64,000 bases of DNA, from assembly GCA_030544215.1 (NCBI GenBank), contig JARZZO010000012.1:42819194-42883193 (forward strand), given 5' to 3'. The translations under genes were made by a program, and so were the position numbers. The stretch comes from Zantedeschia hybrid cultivar. Lineage: Eukaryota; Streptophyta; Magnoliopsida; Alismatales; Araceae. The notes below the pieces were generated by a model, which made no database searches, had not been told where the DNA came from, and saw only the letters and a list, made by a program, of their open reading frames with translations. Position 1 is the stretch's first letter; each line of letters opens with the position of its first letter. Below, one piece after another: positions 44,611 to 54,702 of this stretch.

Positions 44611-46388
44611 AGGTTCCACTGTGTTTTCGCCGTTTTGGTCTCTAAAATTTATGGTTTTTGAATTTATTCCATGCTTAGATTTATGTTCTTGAAAGATTTA
44701 TAATCATTAGATGATTACTGCGATGAGATCGTGATTTAAATCTGAAAAAAAAATTATTTTTGGGGGTTTTTCGTCGTGTTCTTCGTTGGACGAAGACGGG
44801 GCGTTTTTGATGTGGTCGGATCCATAGAGATGGATTTTAAGGGGTTCTAATCGCTGTAGATCATGCCCAATGACCCTGGTCGAGTTGTTGATGGCATGGG
44901 AAGCCGTGGAAGAGCGGCCATGGACCTTCTTCTTCCTCCCCACGGGTTTGAGAAACCTGCAAAACCAGATTTTTTGGAGGAAATAAGGGGGTGAATAAAT
45001 CCCTTTCCGGATGACCTCCAGGGCCACCGCCGGTCACCGGACCTCGCCGGAGCTAAGGGGTTCGCCGACGGCGTGGTGCGGTGCCCTGCCGGCGCCGGGA
45101 TCGGCGCCGGAGAAGACCCCAAAGAGGGGGGCGGCGCCGTCGGGTTCCCTGCGTTGCAGAGAACCTCGGGCGGTTCGGCCGGGCGGCTAGGGTTTCCCTA
45201 GCCACCGACCGGACTGGGCCCGGCTGGGCCCTGGCTCGTGCCAGGCGGCCCGAGCCAGGGCGCAGCAAAGCTCGGACCTGGGTCCGAGCCCTGGCTGCGC
45301 CCTGGCTCGGCCCTGGCCCGAGCCAGGGGCCCAGTTGATTAAAAATTTTTAGTTTTAAAATTTTAATTATAAAATTGGTTTAATAATTATCTGTAAAATA
45401 TGATTTTACTGTTTTTATTAAATTCAATTTTTATTGGGCCCTTATTAAGGTTTATTATGTTAATTAATTAACAAAAGGTTGTTAATTGAATTAATTCTAA
45501 ATGTTAAATTAAACCTTATGCAATCTAATTGTTAGATTAACCCCATAAATATTTGAATTGTTCAAATTGAGCATGGAATATTTCTGAAGCCGTTAATTTT
45601 AGATTTTAATGCATTTTTGATGTGTTATTGATTTGCTTGTTTAAATTGGATTTAAATTAGCATGCTTGAAATAAATACTAAAGTTTTTGAAAAATTCCAA
45701 ATAATCCAAATTTTGTTTGGTCCCTGGTTTTATGAAACCAAAATTAATATTATTTTCAAAAATTTTATTTAGCCATTTGATGTGCAATTCATGTGTGGTT
45801 TGTTTAATAAAACACATGGTGGTCATGGACGGACATTACTTGTGGATGTGGAATGTGATTGTGTGGTTTATTGTGTATTAATAAATAGAGGTCTGCGAAC
45901 CTCTCCCTCTTACATTCCATTGTACTTCTACCTTCCTCCTTGATGTAATCGCCATAAGGCTTCCTCATTTAAATTATCGTGTAATTGAGAATTACGATGT
46001 AATTTGATCGAGGCGGATGCGTGCGGAGCGAGGATGATCCACAACTGCTGACCAGATGAAAATGAAGGAGTTCATTGTATTCATGGGTTTGCAGACTCAT
46101 GATATAAGTTGTTATATTGTGTGTATGTGTGCGTTTGACTGTCTGGCTCAAGTCAAACCGCAGTGCCGTCCATGACCACACTAATGACATGTATGTGATG
46201 CGTGTGCTTTATATTTGCTAGGTTATTAGTATTAATAAATATATTCGATATATTTAATACTATCACCTAGGATGAGACCAAATTAAATAAGTAAAACCTT
46301 CGTTACAAACTCTAAGCCGTAGCGCGAGTCATTGAGAATGTACCGCGTGGCTCTCCATCAATATGATTGATAGAACTTAATTCGGTGG

Positions 46389-46707
46389 TGGCAGATACTA
46401 TGTGTTTATCCGAGGTCTGCCATTAACTGATGAGAGGACTGTTGATCATGGCATAAGATGCCTTTGGATAAGAGTAGAGGAACGATATAGTCATCCACGT
46501 GTTTACCCGGGAACTATGTTTCTACTTTACTCTGTCACGTATTGATGGTAAAGCTTAGACTGGGGATAATGGTCTACTGTGTTTACCCGGGACCATTAAA
46601 CTTGGGAGCCGAAGTACGATCGGATATTGCAAGGAGTTGCAATTATTATGAGATGATTGCTCTGAGATAGCAGTATGATACTATGTGTTTACCCGCGGTC
46701 ATACTGT
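46389..46707 (+). repeat. Four-hairpin array with a shared loop motif (Copia-C leader)
   Basis: The loop core TGTGTTTACCCG(G/C)G or a close variant (TGTGTTTATCCGAGG) occurs at about 46401, 46499, 46579 and 46684. The stems are tggcaga/tctgcca (46389-46395 with 46416-46422), gatatagt/actatgtt (46484-46491 with 46513-46520, wobbles), aatggtc/gaccatt (46568-46574 with 46591-46597) and gcagtatga/tcatactgt (46670-46678 with 46699-46707). All four stems differ. Spacing is 98, 80 and 105. Confidence 0.85.
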
Positions 46708-46726
46708 GATGCTTGGAGATTCTGAT

Positions 46727-46799
46727 CCCCACTAGGAGACAGTCGGCGTCTCCCGTTCTGTATATCTGAAGGTTATACAGTCCGTCGAAAATTAGTGGG
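46727..46799 (+). promoter_or_regulatory. Three-way-junction RNA upstream of gag (Copia-C)
   Basis: ccccacta (46727-46734) pairs with tagtggg (46793-46799). Inside are ggagac/gtctcc (46735-46740 with 46748-46753) and ctgtata/tatacag (46758-46764 with 46774-46780). It ends 88 bases before the gag start. Copia-A and Copia-B keep the structure with changed stem bases. Confidence 0.7.
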
Positions 46800-46887
46800 A
46801 GTAAAATTAGATAATAAAAGACCATATCTTGTTTTAGATAATCTGAATATCTGCTAATTATCAATTAATTATCTCCTGTAGGCGAGA

Positions 46888-49800
46888 ATGTCGCACCATA
46901 ACCCGTTGCGAGGCATACTTGATGCCAACCGTTTGACAGGCACCAATTACTCAGACTGGCTCAGAAACCTGAAGATAGTCCTCAGGTCTGAGCAGATTGC
47001 CTACGTCTTGGATACTGAACCTCTTGCTGAACCAGCATTAGATGCTCTAGAGGAGGAAATGATAGCGTATGAAAAATGGAAGGAGGATTCTACCATGGCC
47101 CAATGCTATATGTTAGCCTCTATGAGCAATGAGTTGCAGAGGCAACATGAAGAGATGGATGCTAGATCCATCATGCTCCATTTGAAGGAGCTCTTTGGTG
47201 AACAGAGCAGAATCGAACGATATGAGATATCGAAGAATCTGTTCAAAGCTCAGATGGCAGAGGGAACTTCAGTACAGAATCATGTGCTGAAGATGATTGA
47301 GTGGGTGGAGAGGCTGGATGCTCTTGGGATTACACTTCCCAAGGAGATGCACACAGACCTTGTGTTGTCTTCACTTCCACCTTCATATGCTCAGTTCATC
47401 GTCAATTTCAACATGAACAAGATCCAGGCGACCTTAGCTGAACTGCTGAACATGTTAAAGACTGCTGAGGGGAACCTTGTGAAGGATAAACCTCAAGTCC
47501 TAATGGTTGGTAAGACCAACAGAAAAAGACTTGCAGTCCAAGCTTTTCGAAAGAATAAGAACAAGGTTCAGAGAAAGGCAAAGGTTGTCAAGAAAGACAA
47601 GGGTAAAAGTGCTGAGAAAGGTGATTGCTTCTACTGTCACCAGAAAGGGCATTGGAAGAGGAATTGCAAGGAATACCTCAAGGACAAGGCTCAAGGAACT
47701 GTGAAGCAGCAGGACGCTTCAGGTATCTATATGATAGATGTAAACTTGTCAATAAGAGATTGTACATCATGGGTATTAGATACTGGATGTATATCTCATA
47801 TCTGCAATTCTGTGCAGGCACTGACAAGAAGACGTAAGCTGAGGACCGGCGAGGTGGAGCTGAGGCTAGGTAACGGCGCAAGAGTTGCGGCGATCGCTGT
47901 GGGGACAGTGAAGCTCAAGCTACCATCCGGAGACACATTTTTATTAGATGATTGTTATTATGTACCTAGCATAATAAGGAACATCATTTCTATTTCATGT
48001 TTAGATAGAATTGGATACAATTTAAATTTTGGGAACAATAGTTGTTCAATTTATTTCAGAAATAAATTAATAGCTTCTGCTATTTTATCCAATGGTTTGT
48101 ATCTATTGAATGTGTTTCATGATAATTTACATATCGGTTCTTTGATTAAAAGAAGTAAGTATGAAATGAACAAAGCCTACTTGTGGCATTGTAGGCTTGG
48201 ACACAATGGTGAAAACAGACTCCAAAGGTTGCATAAAGATGGATATTTGGATCCATTTGATTATGAATCATATGCAACCTGTGAGTCATGTTTAATGGGT
48301 AAAATGGCTAAGTCTCCATTTAGTGGAACTGGAGAACGAGCCAAAGGCATATTAGAACTCATACATTCAGATGTATGTGGTCCTATGTCAACTCAAGCCA
48401 TTGGTGGTTTCTCATACTTCATTACATTCACTGATGATTACTCAAGATTTGGATATGTATACTTATTGAAGTATAAATCTGAAGCCTTTGGGAAATTCAG
48501 AGTATTTAAGAATGAAATGGAAAAACAAACAGGAAAGAGCATAAAAACCATCCGATCTGATCGGGGTGGTGAATACTTGAGTACTGAGTTCATTAAATAC
48601 TTAAAGGATAATGGTATCCTTTCTCAGCTTACACCTCCTTATACACCTCAGATGAATGGTGTATCAGAAAGGAGAAATCGCACATTAATGGAAATGGTGC
48701 GATCCATGATGAGCATGTCCAAATTACCAGTGTCCTTATGGGGATATGCACTTAGCTCGGCTATGTATATCCTGAACAAGGTACCCAACAAATCTGTTGA
48801 GACCACTCCATATGAGATATGGAATGGAAGGAAACCAGACCTTAAACATGTTAAAGTCTGGGGATGTCCTGCTCATGTTAAAAGACATGACGCAGATAAG
48901 CTGGAATCCAGAACTGACAAATGCAGATTTGTGGGATATCCAAAGGAAACTTATGGATATTACTTCTATCATCCTGGCGAACAAAGGGTGTTTGTGGCCA
49001 GGAGAGCTGTCTTTCTGGAAGAAGATTATATTCTCCAGAAGGACAGTGGGAGTAAAGTAATTCTGGAAGAAGTTCCAGACCCACAAACTGGCAATGGTTC
49101 ATCAGATGAACCGTCAGTTTCTGAACCTGTTCAAAGTGATACACAGGAACCTCGTAGGTCTAAAAGAGTACCTAAACCACCAGAAAGATATGTGGGACAT
49201 ATTAATTTGGATGGTTCTAGGATACTCTATAATGAGGATGATGATCCTAAGACTTACCAGGAGGCCATTGAAAGTCCAGAGGCCGGGAAATGGCGGGAAT
49301 CCATGAATTCTGAAATACAATCCATGTACATCAACCAAGTTTGGAACTTGGTGGATTTACCCGATGGTATAGTACCTATCGGCTGCAAATGGATCTTTAA
49401 AAGAAAGATCGGTGCAGATGGACGTATTGAGACTTATAAAGCAAGATTAGTGGCAAAAGGCTATCGTCAAAGACAAGGTGTTGACTATGACGAAACCTTT
49501 TCGCCTGTTGCTATGATTAAGTCTATCAGAATTCTTCTCGCCATTGCTGCCTACCATGATTATGAAATCTGGCAGATGGATGTGAAGACTGCCTTCCTCA
49601 ATGGAAACCTTGAGGAGGAGGTGTATATGATACAACCAGAAGGATTCACATCCAAAGAATCTCCAGACATGGTATGCAAGTTACAGAGGTCCATTTATGG
49701 ACTGAAGCAAGCTTCCCGGAGCTGGAACATAATATTTGATGAGGCGATCAAATCTTATGGCTTCATTAAGAATGAAGATGAGCCCTGTGTATACAAGAAA

Positions 49801-50781
49801 AACAGTGGGAGCGCAATCACATTTCTGGTTCTTTACGTTGACGACATTCTACTCATTGGGAATGATGTAGGAATGATGTCATCAGTAAAGATATGGCTGT
49901 CAAAGAACTTCTCCATGAAGGATTTGGGAGAAGCATCTTACGTATTGGGAATACGGATCTATAGAGATAGATCAAAGAAGATGCTGGCTTTAACCCAATC
50001 CATGTACATAGAAACCATTGTCAAAAGGTTTGGCATGGAAAATTCCAAGAGAGGTCTCATACCGATGAGACATGGAATTTCACTCTCTAAAGGTCAGTCT
50101 CCCAAGACACCTGAAGAGAGGGTAGTGATGGATAAAGTCCCCTATGCTTCTGCCATAGGGTCCATCATGTATGCCATGCTGTGTACCAGACCTGATGTAG
50201 CATATGCTCTAAGTGTTACGAGCAGACATCAGGCAGATCCAGGTGATGAATACTGGAAGGCTGTGAAATGCATCCTTAAGTACTTGAGAAGGACTAAGGA
50301 TCTATTTCTAGTCTATGGAGGAGGAGACTTAAAGCTGCAAGGATACACTGACTCGAGTTTTCAGTCTGATCCTGATGACAGCAAGTCAACATCAGGTTTT
50401 ATTTTCACACTCAACGGGGGAGCAGTGAGCTGGAAAAGTTCCAAGCAGGAAACCACTGCTGATTCGACAACGGAAGCCGAGTATATTGCTGCTGCTGAAG
50501 CCGCCAAGGAAGCTGTATGGATGAAGAAATTCATCGGCGATCTTGGTGTGGTGGAAAGCATATCTGGTCCCGTCCCACTGCTGTGTGACAACAATGGGGC
50601 GATTGCTCAAGCGAAAGAGCCGAGGTCTCATCAGAAGTCGAAGCACATTCTGCGGCGCTTTCATCTGATCAGAGAGATTATAGCTCGAGGAGATGTCGTG
50701 GTGGAAAGAGTTCGCTCAGCCGACAACATAGCAGATCCACTTACAAAGCCTTTGTCTCAAAATGTTTTTGAGCGTCACTGA
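46888..50781 (+). CDS. Copia-C gag-pol polyprotein, intact (1297 aa)
   Basis: One frame encodes capsid, protease, integrase and RT-RNase H of a Ty1/copia element, cleaved by its own protease in virus-like particles. Gag spans about 1-240 with the CCHC knuckle CFYCHQKGHWKRNC at 247-260. Protease has Asp-Thr-Gly at 298-300. The integrase zinc region has His434, His439, Cys465 and Cys468, and the catalytic D,D,E are at about 495, 558 and 594. RT carries YVDD at 983-986. RNase H has YTDSSF near 1153 and STTEAEYI near 1193. All key residues expected for the family are present and the length is usual. The start is supported by the shared N-terminus in Copia-A and B. The stop after FERH precedes the polypurine tract by about 40 bases. 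Confidence 0.97.
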   Translation: MSHHNPLRGILDANRLTGTNYSDWLRNLKIVLRSEQIAYVLDTEPLAEPALDALEEEMIAYEKWKEDSTMAQCYMLASMSNELQRQHEEMDARSIMLHLKELFGEQSRIERYEISKNLFKAQMAEGTSVQNHVLKMIEWVERLDALGITLPKEMHTDLVLSSLPPSYAQFIVNFNMNKIQATLAELLNMLKTAEGNLVKDKPQVLMVGKTNRKRLAVQAFRKNKNKVQRKAKVVKKDKGKSAEKGDCFYCHQKGHWKRNCKEYLKDKAQGTVKQQDASGIYMIDVNLSIRDCTSWVLDTGCISHICNSVQALTRRRKLRTGEVELRLGNGARVAAIAVGTVKLKLPSGDTFLLDDCYYVPSIIRNIISISCLDRIGYNLNFGNNSCSIYFRNKLIASAILSNGLYLLNVFHDNLHIGSLIKRSKYEMNKAYLWHCRLGHNGENRLQRLHKDGYLDPFDYESYATCESCLMGKMAKSPFSGTGERAKGILELIHSDVCGPMSTQAIGGFSYFITFTDDYSRFGYVYLLKYKSEAFGKFRVFKNEMEKQTGKSIKTIRSDRGGEYLSTEFIKYLKDNGILSQLTPPYTPQMNGVSERRNRTLMEMVRSMMSMSKLPVSLWGYALSSAMYILNKVPNKSVETTPYEIWNGRKPDLKHVKVWGCPAHVKRHDADKLESRTDKCRFVGYPKETYGYYFYHPGEQRVFVARRAVFLEEDYILQKDSGSKVILEEVPDPQTGNGSSDEPSVSEPVQSDTQEPRRSKRVPKPPERYVGHINLDGSRILYNEDDDPKTYQEAIESPEAGKWRESMNSEIQSMYINQVWNLVDLPDGIVPIGCKWIFKRKIGADGRIETYKARLVAKGYRQRQGVDYDETFSPVAMIKSIRILLAIAAYHDYEIWQMDVKTAFLNGNLEEEVYMIQPEGFTSKESPDMVCKLQRSIYGLKQASRSWNIIFDEAIKSYGFIKNEDEPCVYKKNSGSAITFLVLYVDDILLIGNDVGMMSSVKIWLSKNFSMKDLGEASYVLGIRIYRDRSKKMLALTQSMYIETIVKRFGMENSKRGLIPMRHGISLSKGQSPKTPEERVVMDKVPYASAIGSIMYAMLCTRPDVAYALSVTSRHQADPGDEYWKAVKCILKYLRRTKDLFLVYGGGDLKLQGYTDSSFQSDPDDSKSTSGFIFTLNGGAVSWKSSKQETTADSTTEAEYIAAAEAAKEAVWMKKFIGDLGVVESISGPVPLLCDNNGAIAQAKEPRSHQKSKHILRRFHLIREIIARGDVVVERVRSADNIADPLTKPLSQNVFERH

Positions 50782-50823
50782 GAGAATATGGGTATTCTGT
50801 ATAAATGTGATTGGCTTTAGCCC

Positions 50824-50834
50824 AAGTGGGAGAT
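50824..50834 (+). other. Polypurine tract of Copia-C
   Basis: aagtgggagat directly precedes the 3' LTR start TGTTAG. The same tract precedes the Copia-E LTR at 23480. Confidence 0.9.
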
Positions 50835-52388
50835 TGTTAGTATTAGATGGTCTCAAAGCCAATCCGATACTGTGTACATATTCAGATTATTAATAAATGG
50901 CAATAATTCATTGTGTGTAATTAATTCGATCTGTGTTTATCGTATCACGATGAAGTCCATGAACATGTGTAATAGTGTTCGGATTATGATGAGATCATAA
51001 TTACGGGACCGAAGACTTATAAACACATGTTCTTAATTGTTCCTAGTCATAGGATGTTTGAGATAGGACATCGAACATCCGGATAGACTAGTATAGGTTA
51101 CTTCAGCTCATATGATGAGGGTGACTGATCCCATAAGTCACTTGTGTAGAGACACTATGCTGAACCTATAGGTGCTCATTGGTGAATGAGTTCACTGAAC
51201 TGATCCGACTATGAATCGCTGGATGGTAATCACCTTACTGTTAACCAGCTCGATTCAATTGTCACGGTTGCGTGGATGATCCTTGGACCTGAGACTCCAA
51301 GGATACCTTGTTGGTAGGTTTCTGAGCTTTGACCTTGACGAACGAATCCCTAACCATGGGATATCAATAAGTCAAGCGATCGGGTTCAGGGAAATGCCCT
51401 CGAAGGTAATTGTGTGTTCAATACGGGATCATCCGCTCTCGGTTGTTTGAGAGAGAATGTTCCGAGAATGATGCACTTAAAGTCCCTGGCCAGGGCGGAC
51501 TCTGTAATCGATAAGGAGTTATCGGATTCAGATTAGCGACATCTGATTCAAGTGAATCGACCAAATAGGGTTTAACAGTAAACCATGCCCTAGGTCGATT
51601 CGAGAACATTGTACGGATGAAGGATTATATCCGCGCGCTAACCGATGACAGAAAGGTTCCAATAGAGGGTTGCGATAACCCCAGTGCCATCCAGGATCAC
51701 GCGATGTTGCTTGGCATCCAACGTGATCGGCAGTCCGTCCGAATTTATTGTGGGACATTAAATTCGACTGATTAATTGAATATAAAGATATTAATTAATT
51801 CAGTGGGTCAGTAAAGGGTTATTGGACTTAATGGGCTATTAACTGGACTGGTATTTGGGCCTAGAGGGTCACACGCAAATGGTTTTCAAGTCGATGGATA
51901 ATCCGACAGGATTTCGGATAAGTCTGGGTTTTTTGTGAAAAACCGCAAACTGACTTCTTATAAAAGAACGGATTCTACGTCCGGGGCCAGCAACCCTGAC
52001 CTAGCCGTCATTCGTTCTTCCCCACTTTCTCTCTCCTCTGGGCGTGCCGTTCCCAACTACTCCACTTCCCGTTCGACGGGGATTCTGGATCTGCATGTCG
52101 CGGCGGATCACGCGCAGTCAGACGGGATCTTCGAGCGCCGCAGTGAGCGAGGAAGCGAGGACGATCCATCGCGTGGAGAACCGCGTGGATACCGCTAGAG
52201 GTCGGGCATCTGCGCGACTTGTGGCATCGCTCCGACGGAACCGAAAAACGGACGCGGATTCGAATCCGCGCAAGGTAAATTCGATTTACACCGGTTTAAT
52301 TTTAACGACCGAAACGGGACAGATCCGATCCCGAACTCCTTTATTCCGCTGCGTTTTAAGATCGGATCCCGACACAGCGATCCCAACA
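50835..52388 (+). repeat. 3' LTR of Copia-C (1554 bp)
   Basis: It starts TGTTAGTATTAGATGG and ends ATCCCAACA before the aacca duplication. It is uninterrupted, so it shows the original sequence at the site of the gypsy insertion (gacagaaaggttcc near 51647). Its TATA box is at 51959-51966. Confidence 0.96.
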
Positions 52389-52393
52389 AACCA
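52389..52393 (+). repeat. Target-site duplication of Copia-C, right copy
   Basis: aacca matches 36044-36048. After it the H gag resumes in the expected place. Confidence 0.95.
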
Positions 52394-53340
52394 TGCCTCC
52401 CACCTTGTTTGATCTTGTGATGGAGAAGATGAAGCCTGAAGAGGAGTTCACTTATTTTGCCAACAGGTAGAGGGCAATGGCCTCTAGGGCGGAAGTGGCA
52501 ATCCCCGAATCTCAAGCTATCACCATGTTGGTCAATAACGCTACCCCGCAGCTTCGAGCTATTCTCATGCTAAGCGAATTTCACACATTCGCACAACTTT
52601 ATAATCGAGCTCGGGTAGTTCAATCTCAGATCTGGAGTTCCACTTTGCCATCCTTCTTTGAAAATCAGAACATAAATAAGAGGACTACACAAACTCCACC
52701 AATAGAGGGAGTGATAATCAATGAACAGGTGAGTGCCTCGGGGCAACCCTTTAGGTCACCCAGTCCTATGTCCAGATTAGACAACTAATCCAATCAGAAA
52801 CCATATTCAGCAATTCCCCCTTCCTCTAGCACCAAGATCAATTGGGGGCACATGAAAGAGGCTATTGAAACCTTGAAAGTCAAATACCCTCCGCCCCCTC
52901 ATCAGGTAGCTCAAGATCCATCTAGCTCTCTAGAAAGGGTGAGCACCCTTGTCAAAAATTTGGAACCAAATGTCGATCGCAGAGGACAGTACTGGGAGTA
53001 TGAAGAGGTTGGGATATGGCGTGAGTGCCCCACTAGGATGACCAAACCTAGAGAGCCATTGCAAGGAGTCTCCACTATTATCCAAGACAAACCTTTGGTC
53101 TTGATACGACCTAGGGAACAACCAACAGTCATTAACCTAGTCACTCTGGACCAAGTTCCCTCAATTTCAATCAAAGAACCTCCTCTATCCATCTTGTGTC
53201 CAACACCAAAGCCGGGTCCAGTAACCCAATTCTGCCTAATGAATTCACCACCAGTTCAACCACTAAAGTCAAATCAAGCAGTAGACCCCAGTCCAATTGG
53301 TGTTACACTGAGAAATCACATCATTCCCCCAATAAGTTAA
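52394..53340 (+). pseudogene. Element H gag, second part, with stops
   Basis: Gag continues as PTLFDLVMEKMKPEEEFTYFANR, hits a TAG near 52468, then runs in the frame MASRAEVAIPESQAITMLVNN...ARVVQSQIW, ends at 52788, and resumes as a frame at 52852-53340 with a Pro-rich tail (KYPPPPHQVAQDPSS). The MLVNNATPQLRAIL and F..L..RA.VV patterns fit the end of a Tat-type gag. No CCHC knuckle is visible. The breaks show it is inactive. Confidence 0.75.
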
Positions 53341-53343
53341 CCC

Positions 53344-53934
53344 TTGGACTCCCAAGAGAAGTCAAATATGTCTAGAAGGATTACTCAATCCAAGTATGAC
53401 ATCCTACAGCATCTAAGGAAAACTCCCGCCAAGATTTCGGTCCTAGAGTTGATTAGGAGATCTCCTACACACAGGGAGATATTGCTCAAATTCCTCCAGC
53501 GAATTACAGTCAATGAAGATCTTCCTATTAGGGGGGTCACAAATGCCATTCTCTCAGTCACCCAGACACCTACGACATCCTTCACAGATAAGGATTTAGC
53601 TCTCCCTGAATGCCAATCCCTTCCCTCATGCTTAACTACAACACTCAAGGGTCACTCATTGGACTCTGTCCTGCTGGATACCAGCGCATCAATCAATGCT
53701 TGTCCACTCAAGAACTTCAAGAAAATAGGGATTGATCTAGAAAAGATTGAGTCTACTTCCATGATGGTCTCAACCTATGGCAATTCTCAAAGACCAGCTA
53801 ATGGGAAACTGGAAATTGGCCCAGTGGCCATGATCTTTGAATTCTACATCCTTAATGCCAAGCTCATATACAACGCCATTCTGGGAAGGCCTTGGATGGA
53901 CCAGACCCTAGGAGTGCCTTCCACTAACCATTAG
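53344..53934 (+). pseudogene. Element H retropepsin-like protease
   Basis: The frame begins with the YDILQHLRKTPAKISVLEL region that precedes protease in Tat/Ogre elements. The active-site segment reads VLLDTSASINACP, with Asp-Thr-Ser in place of the usual Asp-(S/T/G)-Gly, so the catalytic loop is altered. The ILGRPWM motif near the C-terminus fits the family. It ends in TAG at 53932-53934, where the family has Gln after PST.H (C to T change), and the sequence continues in frame into the next entry. RT should follow in an autonomous element and does not. Confidence 0.8.
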
Positions 53935-54702
53935 TGCTATAAATTCCCATATAATGGGAAGATTGTCAAAATGAAGAGTACCCCCTATGTTGAGTCTTTT
54001 CCATCCATGATCACTTCTGGAAAAGGGAAAGAGCCCATCCTTTCATCTGTTGACTCTCAGGCCAAGCCCCGGCCTAGTATAGGTTGGCAGCTTATGGACA
54101 AAATGGGGTATAGTTCAGGATCTGCGTTAGGCAAGGAAGAGCAAGGAATTCAAGAGCCTATCTTTGAAAATCTGACCATTGGGGGATTCAAATTGGGTTA
54201 CCTACCAACCAAACAAACTGAGGGATCAAGAAAATGGATTCTCTTGGATCACTTTGTGGAGGAAAATCAAGAGGTACTCAAGATACACTATCTTGAGGAT
54301 GAGTTGAAAGAAGCAATCAATGAAGTTCGAAAAGAAGACGAGGAAGAGTTCGGTACACAGCTGTTGTTCTATGAACCAACGACCCTACGGGAAGGAACCT
54401 TCTTAGTAAGGGATGAACCGGCACCCGTCGCTTTCATTCCCTTCCTATTCCACCCACTTTCTATTCTCAGGCTTCCATCATTGGTCGTAGCACATTCTTC
54501 CGAGTGTTTTATACTTGGAGACTACGACCCCCAAAAAGAGAAAAAGTCCCACTCCCATACCGAAGGGTATGAAACCACGAATGAGGAGCTAACATACTGG
54601 GGCAATTCTGCCATCATCGGGTCTTTGTCTCAAGGACCCACCTTTGCAACATGTCTGACACACTCTCAGAGTCTTGTACATAATCGTTTAGGGATTGGAT
54701 AG
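53935..54702 (+). pseudogene. Element H G-patch-like domain and acidic tail
   Basis: In frame after the amber stop the sequence reads CYKFPYNGKIVKMKSTPYVESF, then a G-patch-like motif around 54085-54180 (IGWQLMDKMGYSSGSALGKE) and an acidic stretch (EDELKEAINEVRKEDEEEFG). G-patch motifs in this position occur in Tat/Ogre-type elements between protease and RT. The frame ends at 54702 with no RT after it. Role of the domain is unknown; RNA binding is the usual suggestion for G-patch proteins. Confidence 0.7.

Larger units (their letters stand above)
44611..46887 (+). other. Copia-C untranslated leader (about 2.3 kb)
   Basis: It contains no credible frame. Order: A/T and GC-rich segment with CCCTGGCTC palindromes (45190-45340), AT-rich part with short hairpins such as AATCTAATTGTTAGATT (45345-45800), a mixed region (45800-46380), four loop-conserved hairpins (46389-46707) and the three-way junction (46727-46799). 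It is the best template for the leader model, because the protein frame downstream is intact. Confidence 0.85.
36049..52388 (+). mobile_element. Copia-C, complete Ty1/copia element with intact gag-pol
   Basis: 5' LTR (36049-36869 plus 43864-44596, 1554 bp joined), PBS, leader, one 1297-codon gag-pol frame, polypurine tract and 3' LTR (50835-52388, 1554 bp) are flanked by aacca. By eye the LTRs differ at about 20 of 1554 positions with no length change. The 5' LTR is split by the gag-only gypsy. It is the only element here whose proteins could all be made. Confidence 0.96.
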
